DNA from: Spirometra erinaceieuropaei
Taxonomy: Eukaryota > Platyhelminthes > Cestoda > Diphyllobothriidea > Diphyllobothriidae
Assembly (NCBI GenBank): GCA_902702965.1
Contig: CACRXP010000008.1
Span: 1,812,977 to 1,876,976 of the forward strand
Length of the DNA stretch: 64,000 nucleotides
Direction of reading: 5' to 3'
This document shows, piece by piece, positions 1 through 8,019 of the stretch (its first letter is position 1; each line of letters begins with the position of its first letter). The notes below the pieces were generated by a model. The model was not told where the DNA came from. It searched no databases and was given only the letters and a program-made list of their open reading frames with translations. The translations under genes were made by a program, and so were the position numbers.

Positions 1-282
1 GCTTTTAGCAAGTATCAACGTCGGGAGTACGGTATAATACGTTTACTATATGGATTTCATACTACTCGTAGTACTGCTTGTTTGGAGAATGGGCATTACG
101 TGGTTATTCCACAGTAGTTGATTTTCTTCGACTCGAATTTTCATTGAAATTTCAACTATGACGACTTAAAGTAATGTCCCGGAGATGAAACTCCAAGTCC
201 TGCACTGAGTCATTTCTGAAATTATTCGCTTGATTATTCTCTGCAGTTCATATACCAGAAACCGCTAGAGAAGGCTGCGGGT

Positions 283-353
283 CAAACTGAAGAGTCGAAC
301 AGGTCGCAGCTGTGACACATGTCGGCAGAATATCGGCGAAACACGTGTCTGGG
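283..353 (+). ncRNA. hammerhead-like ribozyme, satellite monomer 1
   Basis: Core boxes are all present: CUGAAGA at 287-293, helix II of GUCGA with UCGGC (G-C outermost, one U.G wobble), GAAA, then the self-complementary ACACGUGU as helix III, then C at the expected cleavage position (triplet GUC). Helix I is weak in this copy (CAAA facing UGGG, two of four pairs). The long helix II carries an inner arm, decayed in this monomer. Read by eye only; activity is inference. Confidence 0.6.
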
Positions 354-634
354 CTTTTAGCAAGTATCTACGTCGGGAGTACGATATAATACCTTTACAA
401 TATGGATTTCATACTACTCGTAGTACTACTTGTTTGTAGAATGGGTATTACGCGGTTATTCCACAGTAGTTGTTTGACTTCGTCTAAAATTTTTATTGAA
501 ATTTCGGTTCTGAGCCGTAAAAGTCATGTCCGAAATATTTAACTCCAAGTCCTGCACCGAGTCATTTCTGAAATTATTCGCTAGATTATTCTCTTTAGTT
601 CATATACCAGAAACAGCTAGAGAACGCTGGAGGT

Positions 635-705
635 CACACTGAAGAGCAGAACCACTCGCAGCTGTGTCACACAGCGGCAGAATATCGGAGAAACACGTGT
701 ATGTG
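635..705 (+). ncRNA. hammerhead-like ribozyme, satellite monomer 2
   Basis: CUGAAGA at 639-645, GAAA, and the ACACGUGU palindrome are intact. Helix I is CACA with UGUG, four Watson-Crick pairs, where most other monomers have CCCA with UGGG: a compensatory change. The predicted cleavage triplet is GUA, allowed by the NUH rule. The base of helix II is damaged (GCAGA facing UCGGA), but the inner arm GCUGUGU/ACACAGC is perfect. Confidence 0.6.
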
Positions 706-986
706 CTTTTAGCAAGTAACTAGGTCGTGAGTACATTTTAATACTTTTAATGTGTGGATTTCATACTACTCGTAGTACTACTTGTTTGTAGAATGGCCAT
801 AACGTGGTTATTCCACAGCAGTTGATTGTCTTCGACTCGAATGTTCATTGAAATTTCGGTTCTGACCAGTAAAATTCTTGTCCAGGATATTTCACTCCAA
901 GTCCTGCACTGAGACATTTCTGAAATTATTCCATTGATTATTCTCTGCAGCTCATATACCAGAAACCGCTAGAGAAGGCTAGGGGT

Positions 987-1057
987 CCCACTGAAGAGCC
1001 GAACCCCTCGAAGCTGTGTCACACAGCGAAAGAATATCGGCGGAACACGTGTCTGGG
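987..1057 (+). ncRNA. hammerhead-like ribozyme, satellite monomer 3
   Basis: Helix I CCCA with UGGG (4 bp), CUGAAGA at 991-997, helix II GCCGA with UCGGC (5 bp, G-C next to the core as in canonical hammerheads), inner arm GCUGUGU/ACACAGC, helix III ACACGUGU, cleavage triplet GUC. The second box is GGAA instead of GAAA, so this copy is probably weakened. Confidence 0.6.
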
Positions 1058-1338
1058 CTTTTAGCAAGTATCTACGTCGGGTTTACGGTATAATACCTTC
1101 ACTATAAGGATTTCATACTACTCGTAGTACTACTTGTTTTTAGAATGGGCATTACGTTGTTATTCCAGAGTAGTTGATTGCCTTCGACTCGAATGTTCAT
1201 TGAAATTTCGTTTCTGCGCCGTAAAATTAATGTACCGCATATTTCAATCCAAGTCCTGCACTGAGTCCTTTCTGAAATTTTTTGCTTGAACATTCTCCGC
1301 ATTTCATAAACCAGGATACGCTAGAGAACACTGGGGGT

Positions 1339-1409
1339 CCCTTTGAAGAGCCGAACCCCTCGCATCTGTGTCACACAACGGCAGAATATCGGCGAAACAC
1401 GTGTCTGGG
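1339..1409 (+). ncRNA. hammerhead-like ribozyme, satellite monomer 4
   Basis: Helix II GCCGA/UCGGC, GAAA and ACACGUGU-C are intact. The first box reads UUGAAGA (C3 to U), and helix I is CCCU facing UGGG, so the pair next to the core is lost. Likely a decayed copy of the same block. Confidence 0.5.
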
Positions 1410-2039
1410 TTTTTAGCAAGTATGTACGTCAGGAGTACGGTTTAATACATTTACTATATGGATTGCATAATACTTGGAGTACTGCTTGTTTTTAGAATGG
1501 TCATTGCGTGGTTATTACACAGTTGTTGATTTTCGACGACTCGATCGTTCATTGAGATATAGGTTCTGACCAATTAAAGTTATGTCCCGGAAATTTATCA
1601 ACGATCCTGCACTGAGTCATTTCTGAAATTATTCGCTTGATTATTTTCTTCAGTTTAGATAGGAGACACCGCTAGTGAAGGCTGGGCGTCCCACTGAACA
1701 GCCGAACCCCTCGCATCTGTGTCACACAGCGGCAGAATATCGGCGGGACACTTGTCTGTGCTTTTAGCAAGTATGTACTTTGCGAGTAATGTATAATACA
1801 GTTAATACATGAATTTCATACTTCTCGTAGTACTACTTGTTTTTAGAATGGGCATTACTTGGTTATTCCACAGTATTTGATTGCCTTAGACTCGAGTATT
1901 CATTGAAATTTCGGTTCTCACCCCTAAAATTCATATCCCGGACATTTAACTCCAGGTCCTGCACTGAGTCATTTCTGAAATTATTCGCTTGCTTCTTCTC
2001 GGCAGGTCATAAACCAGAATACGCTTGGAAATCTGGAGT

Positions 2040-2110
2040 CCGACTGAAGAGCCTAACCCCTCGCAGCTGTGTCACACAGCGGCAGAATATCGGCGAAGCA
2101 CGTGTCTTGG
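2040..2110 (+). ncRNA. hammerhead-like ribozyme, satellite monomer 6
   Basis: CUGAAGA at 2044-2050. Helix I is CCGA with UUGG, four pairs including one G.U, different again from monomers 2 and 3 but still paired. Helix II is GCCUA/UCGGC. The second box reads GAAG and helix III GCACGUGU, followed by C. Confidence 0.5.
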
Positions 2111-3048
2111 CTTTCAGCAAGTATCTACGTCGGGAGTACTTTATAATACCATTATTATATGCATTTCATACTACTCGTAGTACTACTTGTTTGTAGAATA
2201 GGCATTACGTGATTATTCCACAGTAGTTGATTGACTTCGACTCGAATGTTCATTGAAATTTCGGTTTTGACCCTAAAAGATCATGTTCTAGATATAGACC
2301 TCCAAATCCTGCACCGAGTAATTTCAAAAAATATTCACTTGATGTTTCCCTGGATTTCATATACGATAAAGAGCATAGAGAATGCTGTGGGTACCACTGA
2401 AGAGCAGAACACCTCGGAACTGTGTCAGGCAGTGGCAGAATATCGGTGGAACTCGTGTGTGGGCTTTTCGCAAGTGTCTATTTCGGGAGAACGGCATAAT
2501 ACCTATACCATATGGATTCCATTGTACTCGTAGTACTAACTTTTTGAAGAATGATCATTACGTGTTTATTCCACAGTAGTTAATTATCTTCGACTTGACT
2601 GTTCATTAAAATTTCGGTTCTGACCCTTAATAATAATGTGCGGAAATTTTTCGTGAATTCCTACACTGAGTAATTTCTGATATTATTCACTTGGTAATTC
2701 CCTGGAGTTCCTTGCCAGAAACGCATAGAGAAGTCTGGGGGTCACATTGAATAGCCGAACACCTCGCAGCTGTGTCATGCAGCGGCAGAATATCGGCGAA
2801 GCACGTGTCTTGGTTTTAAGCAAGTATCTATGTCGGGAGTGCGGTATAATACATATACCATATGGATTTCATAGTACTCGTTGTACTGCTTTTCGTAGAA
2901 TGGGCTATACGTGGTTATTCCACATCTGTTGATTTTCTTCGACTCGAATGTTCATTGAAATTTCTCTTCTGACATAAAAGGTATTGTCCCGGAAATATAA
3001 ATCCATGATATAATGTAGATATATACTAATTCAAAGAGTTCTTCAGAG

Positions 3049-3640
3049 CAGATTGTCTAGACATGACCGGTACACTTAATATAATATTCTAAGTAGATCC
3101 TTTAAATCAAGAAAACGAATCCTGCAAACTGATTTCTTTTATTAGCCAACAAGCTCCTAACTGACCGCATATGCATTTCTACTGTCAGTTTAGAAGATAT
3201 TAGACGCTTCAAAACTACGTCTCGTAGTTTAATCCCTGAAACATCTGGCGAACTGACAAACCAATTCTGTACCCGAGATAATATCTGATTTAACTTATAT
3301 TCGTCTGTTGTACACTGAGGTCTCAGTGAGGCCATATTCACCGCAGTAACTGATTTATATGGGGTGATTTGCGGACGCCCAAACACCGCGGATTGGGACG
3401 TCAGCTTCGCCGTCGCATCTCATACAGGGTTTGCTTTTCACACCAACTGGCGATAGCGATACATCAGGCTAGTGCTCACGCTTCTGCAATGGTAAGTGTT
3501 TACGCGAAAGCACAAACAATACGACGCACCGCATATCTTCCGTTCAGTCCAATGAAAGCGGTTTGATTATTTGGGTCGCCTTTATCGCAGGCAAATCTCT
3601 GGTTCCGGTGTGATGACAAAATGAAAAAGGTGTGCCCAGT
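3049..3640. repeat. dispersed repeat R1, copy 1 (partner at 10104-10660)
   Basis: Matches 10104-10660 in direct orientation over about 560 bp, roughly 80-85% by eye. Both copies keep an open minus-strand frame of 94 codons (3102-3386 here) beginning MFGRPQITP and ending in a lysine/arginine-rich stretch; about 74 of 94 residues agree. I do not recognise the protein. In this copy the repeat runs into a PLE fragment at about 3640; in the other it runs into unrelated sequence at about 10660, so the boundary looks real. It may be an unknown transposon fragment. Confidence 0.7.
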
Positions 3641-3874
3641 ATCAAGGGTGGGCATGGCCATTTGAGACAGGTGATCTCGCCTCTTAACTGCCAGTGCATA
3701 TTCATGGATGCATGAGACGCTAATTTTCCCGCTTGGCCACAATATGCGGCATAACAAGCATCGCATAGGATCTTGTAGATGACTTCTTTTTTTATTGAGG
3801 TAGCCAACCCTAGCAAGCTGAGTGCGTAAAGCAGTGGTCAGTTTGTGCGCCACTTTTATTTGGTGATTCTCCAA
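3640..3874 (-). pseudogene. PLE C-terminal (GIY-YIG) fragment
   Basis: Minus-strand translation in two frames gives the end of a PLE protein: a stretch like IKVAHKLTTALRTQLAR, then VIYKI..C..CYAAYCGQAGK corresponding to the GIY-YIG motif, then IHEYALAVKRRDHLSQ and TLDTGH. A frameshift separates the pieces and the domain breaks off after TLDTGH where repeat R1 starts. It is closest to PLE-A elsewhere in the window. Non-functional. Confidence 0.75.
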
Positions 3875-4109
3875 GTGTCTTCCAACAAAGGTAATTATGT
3901 TTACTCAGGGAATGTAAGCCAAAAAAACTGACATGTGATTTTTACACGAAGGATACTGCACCCTGAAAATCATGTTTTAAAAAAGAAACGTTTTTAGAAA
4001 AGCGGAGAAATTCCGAGAATGTCATGATTGGTGTAAAGTGAGTAAAATTCAACTGTCGATATATATGTATATATATATGCAGAATGGTATTACCGATAAA
4101 GACAAGGGA

Positions 4110-4154
4110 GACTGGAATGGCCATTTCTGGCTTACTAGCCGTCGTCAGCCATTC
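4110..4154 (-). ncRNA. hammerhead-like ribozyme in SINE foldback, left arm
   Basis: On the minus strand: helix I strand GAAUGG, CUGACGA, helix II GGCU/AGCC with a 4-nt loop (plus one unpaired base on each side), GAAA, palindromic helix III AUGGCCAU, U, then CCAGUC. Five of six helix I pairs form. Same 45-nt length as the other SINE copies. Confidence 0.5.
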
Positions 4155-4262
4155 ATACCCAAGCCCGAAGTGTGGAACACCCGATCCTCGAACTCGCGAC
4201 CTACTAAATCAACAATGTCGCGAGTTCGAGGCTCGGGTGTTCCACACTTGGTCCTTGGTTAT

Positions 4263-4307
4263 GGCTGGCTGACGACGGCTAATAAGCCAGAAATGTCCAT
4301 TCCGGTC
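4263..4307 (+). ncRNA. hammerhead-like ribozyme in SINE foldback, right arm
   Basis: GGCUGG, CUGACGA, helix II GGCU/AGCC, GAAA, then AUGUCCAU (palindrome damaged at one base), U, CCGGUC. Helix I pairs with two wobbles. Lies head-to-head with the left-arm copy. Confidence 0.45.
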
Positions 4308-4331
4308 TCCCTTGTCTTTGTCGGTATCACC

Positions 4332-4481
4332 TTATCTACCTATATCACTAGTCGCTGAGCGACTGCCTCCGAGGGTTTATCTATGAGCCCCAAGGCACAA
4401 CAGCACGATCATGTTCTGTAACCTGATCGGTGAGCGCCCATCTGTCATAATTGATATTCCCGATCACAACCGACAGAACAA
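4332..4481 (+). repeat. SINE tail module with GTCGCTG..GCGAC hairpin
   Basis: Contains a small hairpin around AGTCGCTGAGCGACTG, then GAGCCCCAAGGCACAAC, CCTGATCGGTGAGCGCCC and CTGTCATAAT. The same module, always on the plus strand, follows the SINE bodies at about 4640, 4935 and 11950. Elsewhere it ends in (TA)n; here the (TA)n is replaced by about 40 nt that lead into the next tRNA-like head. Confidence 0.7.
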
Positions 4482-4777
4482 CGGGCCCATGGCTCAATGG
4501 TAGAGCGTCAAACTCCATGACCAAAGATCCCGGGTTCGAATCTCAAGTGATCCACACTTGGGGTTGGGTATGACTGGCTGACGACGCCTAATAATCCAGA
4601 AATGGCCATTCCAGTCTTCCTTGTGTTTGCCGGTTACAACATACTGCCTACATATCATGCGCCGCTGTGCGGCTGCTGGTTGGGGTCAAGAGAGAGCCCT
4701 TAAGGCACAACAGAACGAGTGAGTTCCATATGAACGATCGGTGAGCGCCCCCTACCATTATATATATATATATATAT
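4482..4777 (+). mobile_element. tRNA-derived SINE with hammerhead motif
   Basis: The head at 4482-4545 resembles a tRNA: A box within TGGCTCAATGGTAGAGCG and B box GGGTTCGAATC, both pol III internal-promoter elements. It is not a tRNA gene, because the acceptor and T stems do not pair. Then come the ribozyme-like segment (4572-4616), the TGTGTTTGCCGGT end, the tail module with its CGCTGTGCGG hairpin, and a (TA)n tract at 4758-4777. The plan matches the schistosome Sm-alpha type: pol III head plus hammerhead. Mobilisation by a LINE of the same genome is inference. Confidence 0.8.
4572..4616 (+). ncRNA. hammerhead ribozyme motif in SINE, plus-strand copy
   Basis: GACUGG and CCAGUC give a 6-bp all Watson-Crick helix I directly flanking CUGACGA and the cleavage base. 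GAAA and the perfect palindrome AUGGCCAU (helix III) follow, then U (triplet AUU). Helix II is damaged here (GCCU facing AUCC). Confidence 0.65.
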
Positions 4778-4803
4778 GAGATGATACCGACAAAGACAAG
4801 AGA

Positions 4804-4848
4804 GACCGGAATGGCCATTTCTGGCTTATTAGCCGTCATCAGCCAGTC
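4804..4848 (-). ncRNA. hammerhead ribozyme motif in SINE, best-preserved copy
   Basis: All expected parts are present: helix I GACUGG/CCGGUC (6 pairs, one wobble), the canonical box CUGAUGA, helix II GGCU/AGCC with loop AAUA, GAAA, palindromic helix III AUGGCCAU, and U at the cleavage position. One departure: a C and an A flank helix II where a G-C pair is usual. Stem I is the open stem, so this is a type I arrangement. Helix III has no loop within one strand, which in known minimal hammerheads is solved by dimer formation. Confidence 0.7.
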
Positions 4849-5053
4849 ATACCCAACCCCAAGTGTGGATCACTTGAAATTCGAACCCGGGATCTTTGGT
4901 CATGGAGTTGAACGCTCTACCATTGAGCCACGGGCCCGTGTCTATGTCTACTACTAGTCGCTGTGCGACTGCCTGCGAGGGTTTAAGTATGAGCCCCAAG
5001 GCACAACGGAACGAGCATGTTCCGTAACCTGATCGGCGAGCGCCCACTGTCAT

Positions 5054-5080
5054 AATATATATATATATATATATATATAT
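5054..5080. repeat. (TA)n microsatellite
   Basis: Uninterrupted TA tract joining the SINE tail to the 3' end of PLE-B. A matching tract at 7568-7595 bounds the other end of PLE-B. Confidence 0.95.
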
Positions 5081-5151
5081 GGATAGCTGAGGTAGTGTGC
5101 ATTCCGAGATAATATGATGAAGAACGAAGGCTCGTCGGAAAAATTGAGTTG

Positions 5152-5199
5152 TACTCTTAAATTTTCGAGCTGGTGATACCAACCGGTCCTCAGACGAAA
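5152..5199 (-). ncRNA. hammerhead-like motif in PLE-B 3' UTR
   Basis: Minus strand: UUUCGU, then box CUGAGGA, a hairpin with UUGGU/ACCAG as core, GAAA, a self-complementary AAUU as helix III, U, then AAGAG. Helix I pairs at positions 1, 3, 4 and 5 but not 2, and the base of helix II is mismatched. Same arrangement and place as in PLE-A and PLE-C, so likely a decayed homologous ribozyme. Confidence 0.45.
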
Positions 5200-5561
5200 T
5201 AAACCGTGGAGAAAGTGAACTGGTCAGAATAAATTTGCTGGCGTGACAGGGCAGCCAGTAACAGACAAGCAACTAATGTGTGAATGCGGGTGGACAGATA
5301 ATTAGGCTGGGATCCGTGGCGGGGGAGGGAAGGGGGAACTGTTTCGTCTCCCTGTGTTGGAGGGTAGGGGGGATGACGAATCAATGGAACTATGGGCAGT
5401 GGGCTAAATGGTCGTCGATCCGGCATGCGGGCGGAGGTCAGTGAGCCCAACGTAGAGATGTTACGGGTTGCAGTTGCGGTTCGCTGTGTCTGGGGGTGTA
5501 ATGGGGTGACGAAATAGTGCGATTCTACATGGCCCAGTGTGGATTAGCGGCTGTTGTTAGG

Positions 5562-7567
5562 TCAGGGGCGCAAGTCAGTGAGCCGGGCACGCAGACCTTC
5601 GTAATGAGCATCTAGATCGACATGGCGATTGATGCTTGTCGTGTTAGAGTGCCAGGCTTCGAGGAATTCACGAGCGTGTTTGGTGTTCGCCATGGCAACA
5701 ACTTCAGTTCCTTCCCAGTTGAAGCGATGGTCGCATTCAAGGGCGTGTGCAAACACGAGTGACAAAGGGTCACGTCGGCGGATGGCTAGTTTATGCTCGT
5801 TTATACGCGTCCCAAGTCGTCGGCCTATATGACCAACATAGTCGCAAGAGCAGTTGGCGCACGGAATGCGGTAGATGACATTGGATTGCTGCTCTTTAGG
5901 TATAGGGTCTTTCACTCGCGATAGTGTTGCGCGCACAGAGGACGCCGGCTTGTGGGCAATGAAGATGCCAAACCGGTTTAGTTGTCGGGCGATCGCTTCG
6001 GAAATACCCTGCATGTAGGGTAGCGAGTAGAATTTCCGATGTTCTGGTCCCTCATTAGAACCAAAACCTTGTGGTTGTCTTTGATGCCTGAGACAATTTT
6101 TTACAAAGCTGACCGGGTATCCGTTGAGTCGGAATAACCGATACAGGAAAGCGAGTTTTTTCTTACGTAGATCATCGCTGCTGCAGTACCGATAGGCCCG
6201 GTGGAAAAGGGTTCGGACACAGGTCCTTTTATGAGCCGCAGGATGGTTGCTTTCATAATTAAGAATGACGTCAGCACTGGAGTCTTTTCGGTAGACGCTT
6301 GTTGCAAGGCCGCCATCACTTAGTGTTTGGATACTAACGTCTAGAAACGGGAGAAAGCCTCCTGTTGCCTTTTCGCAAATAAACTGGATAGCTGGGAAGA
6401 CGCTATTCAGACTCAGATGTAGCTGCTCAATTTCGCAGGTCTTCATGATAACAAACGTATCATCTACGTATCTGAGCCACATTTTTGGTTTAAAGGTTCG
6501 CATAACCTCCTCTTCTAGTTGTTGTAGTACTAGTTCAGCTATTAGACCTGATATTGGCGAGCCCATTGGTGTACCCCTAACCTGTTGATAAAACTTTCCA
6601 TCGAATTGGCAGTAGTTCTTGAGACAGAGTCTAAGAAGTTCTGAAATGTGTTCTATCGGAATGTTGGTTGGATTATCTTTCAGGCGTCGGGTTACGCTCT
6701 CAATCGCTAGGTCATGTGGTATTGAGGAAAACAGGGCAACCACATCAAACGATAGAATACACTCATTAGGACTTACTTTCAGGCCTTGGATCTTCTGAAG
6801 GAATGCCTGAGAGTTTTTGATGCTATATTGTGATCCATTGGTGAGGTGCTTCAGGTGCCTGTATAACCATTTAGCGAGGTTGTAGGTGGGCGATCCAATA
6901 AGCGGCACTATGATCCTCAATGGCGCACCTTCTTTGTGCACCTTTGGGAGGCCATATGCATGGGCTATTCGGGGGTCGTTGAGAGTCATACATCTGGAGT
7001 CATCGGCGGTTATGAGTTTCAGTCGAGTGAGCTCATTCACCTTCTTTTTTACAGCTGCGGCTTGCTTTTTAGTCGGGTCTTCCGCGAGTGGTGTGTAGGC
7101 TTCCCTGTCGTTAAAGACTTGGTTCGCTTTGTTGACGTAATCACTCTTTTCCATGACGACGGTCGCGCCACCTTTGTCAGCAGACACAATCACAATGCTG
7201 TCGTCCGTCCTAAGCGACTGTAGTCCTTTTTCTTCATCGATTGGCAAGACTTGGTGGTGCTTCCTTTGTCGAAGGAGACCAGTGGCACAGCTGCGTATGT
7301 CTGCGCGCATTTCTTCAGCCACAGCAGAGGTCAGTAAAATAGATTCAAGGCTCGCTAAGAAGTTTGTGAGCGCAGCATCAGAGTGGCTGAATTTTGTTCC
7401 TCTAGATAGTAGACTAAGTTCAGCGGATGTTAGACTCCTTTTAGAGAGGTTAACAACTCTTGTCGATCTGCTGGTTTCGTTGACAGGGCGAAGAAGAGAT
7501 TGCAGTTTCGCTTGAAGATCGGCTCGCCTTTTCATTCTGGCGTCTAAAGCGGTGGCATTTATTCGGT
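5562..7567 (-). CDS. PLE-B reverse transcriptase with GIY-YIG endonuclease
   Basis: An open frame of about 667 residues (682 if the artificial IYIYIY leader from the (TA)n tract is counted). PLE RT features in order (682-aa numbering): SADKGG at 143-148, LPKVHKEGAPLR at 221-232, SFDVVALFSSIP at 287-298, GTPMGSPISGL at 346-356, catalytic YVDD at 381-384, FLDV at 422-425. A C-terminal GIY-YIG domain follows: VIYRIPC at 578-584, YVGHIGRRL at 591-599, TRINEH at 601-606, and a conserved E near 648. The protein copies element RNA primed at a nick made by the endonuclease (family knowledge). The N-terminal PLE region (HR..N.ILPK.. type) is missing. No stop or frameshift in the remainder, so this is a recent truncated copy. 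The true start codon is lost. Confidence 0.9.
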
Positions 7568-7593
7568 GTATATATATATATATATATATATAT

Positions 7594-7837
7594 ATCAGGA
7601 AAGGGCGCACACCGATCTATTGGCTTCACGAAGCAAACAAGCTCCGTATGTGTGGCAAAGGTCACGAACAGGCAACCAATTACCAGGCCGAAGTCGGCCA
7701 AGTCATAATAGCAGCGAGGTGGGACGACAGAGAATGCGGGTAGATTGAAACAGTATTGCTTCGGGCTTATTGTGCCTTCATTCAGCCAATCATAACCCTC
7801 AATGTTGCCAATAGATCGGTGTGTGCCCATTCCTGAT
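7594..7837. mobile_element. small inverted-repeat (MITE-like) element
   Basis: Termini 7594-7624 and 7807-7837 are 31-bp inverted repeats with two mismatches, enclosing about 180 bp with no coding capacity. The ends read ATCAGGAA inwards. The left end abuts the (TA)n tract at 7568-7595 and the 5' end of PLE-B. No clear target duplication, and no parent transposase in the window. Confidence 0.75.
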
Positions 7838-8019
7838 TGATAAATACCAGATCTGCAGCGACAGAGAATGACAGGTGGCGAGGCACTGATGAACTTCGGT
7901 TCGATGAAGTGCTTATGGCCCATCTGGTAGACTCCAGTAGCTCCCAGCTGTTGTCGCATTTCCACTTTTTTAGCCTGTCCCTCAACCTAAAATCTGGTCT
8001 TCATCTGCCTCCCTCCTAG

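Larger units (their letters stand above)
1..3012. repeat. ~351-bp satellite array, about 8.5 monomers
   Basis: Directly visible tandem repeat. The landmark AGCAAGTAT recurs at 7, 359, 711, 1063, 1415, 1766, 2116, 2469 (as CGCAAGTGT) and 2819, giving periods of 350-353 bp. The array enters from the left edge of the window and decays near 3000, where it meets unrelated sequence. Monomers differ by scattered substitutions with few indels. Short open frames inside it (for example 1837-2196) are not conserved between monomers and are not called as genes. Each monomer holds one 71-nt hammerhead-like block just upstream of the AGCAAG landmark; those at 1690-1760, 2393-2463 and 2743-2813 carry core substitutions and are not listed separately. 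A single extra monomer lies at 20560-20790. Confidence 0.95.
4084..4331. repeat. foldback copy of the tRNA-SINE body
   Basis: Arms 4084-4200 and 4217-4331 are near-perfect reverse complements, separated by a 16-nt loop (4201-4216). Each arm is the SINE body: B-box-like GAGTTCGAGG, the hammerhead segment, and the conserved end TGTCTTTGTCGGTA. The RNA would form a hairpin of about 115 bp that competes with ribozyme folding. It is followed directly by a SINE tail module (4332-4432). Confidence 0.85.
4778..5080 (-). mobile_element. tRNA-SINE body inverted relative to its tail
   Basis: The tRNA-like head (about 4868-4938) and ribozyme lie on the minus strand, reading from GGGCCCGTGG at 4938 down to GACAAAGACAAG near 4800. 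The tail module that follows (4940-5053, CGCTGTGCGACTG to GAGCGCCCACTGTCATAA) is on the plus strand and ends in (TA)n at 5054-5080. So body and tail disagree in orientation, unlike the unit at 4482. The (TA)n abuts the 3' end of PLE-B. Confidence 0.75.
5081..7567 (-). mobile_element. PLE-B, 5'-truncated Penelope-like element
   Basis: A minus-strand retroelement whose coding region (5562-about 7567) ends in a 3' UTR of about 480 bp down to the (TA)n tract at 5054-5080. At its 5' end it begins abruptly at a second (TA)n tract (7568-7595). TA tracts on both sides suggest insertion into a TA microsatellite. The 3' UTR holds a degenerate hammerhead-like motif at 5152-5199. No pseudo-LTR copy is visible at the 5' end. 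Confidence 0.85.

Noticed and set aside
1837..2196. 119-codon frame in the satellite
   Set aside because: Not conserved in neighbouring monomers; a chance opening in repeat DNA.
1690..2813. Active ribozymes in monomers 5, 7 and 8
   Set aside because: Blocks at 1690-1760, 2393-2463 and 2743-2813 have core changes (CUGAACA with GGGA, GGAA with a broken helix III, UUGAAUA with GAAG), so they are counted only as decayed copies.
1..3012. CRISPR array
   Set aside because: Repeats are whole 351-bp monomers without unique spacers, and the DNA is eukaryotic.
4482..4553. A tRNA gene
   Set aside because: A and B boxes and a D arm are visible, but the acceptor stem and T stem do not pair and the sequence recurs in repeat units, so it is a SINE head.
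5085..5272. 141-codon minus frame near PLE-B
   Set aside because: It crosses the SINE, the (TA)n tract and the PLE 3' UTR; a composite artefact.
7567..7610. True N-terminus of the PLE-B protein
   Set aside because: The MRPFLIYIYIYIYIH leader is the translation of the (TA)n tract and flanking repeat, not PLE sequence.
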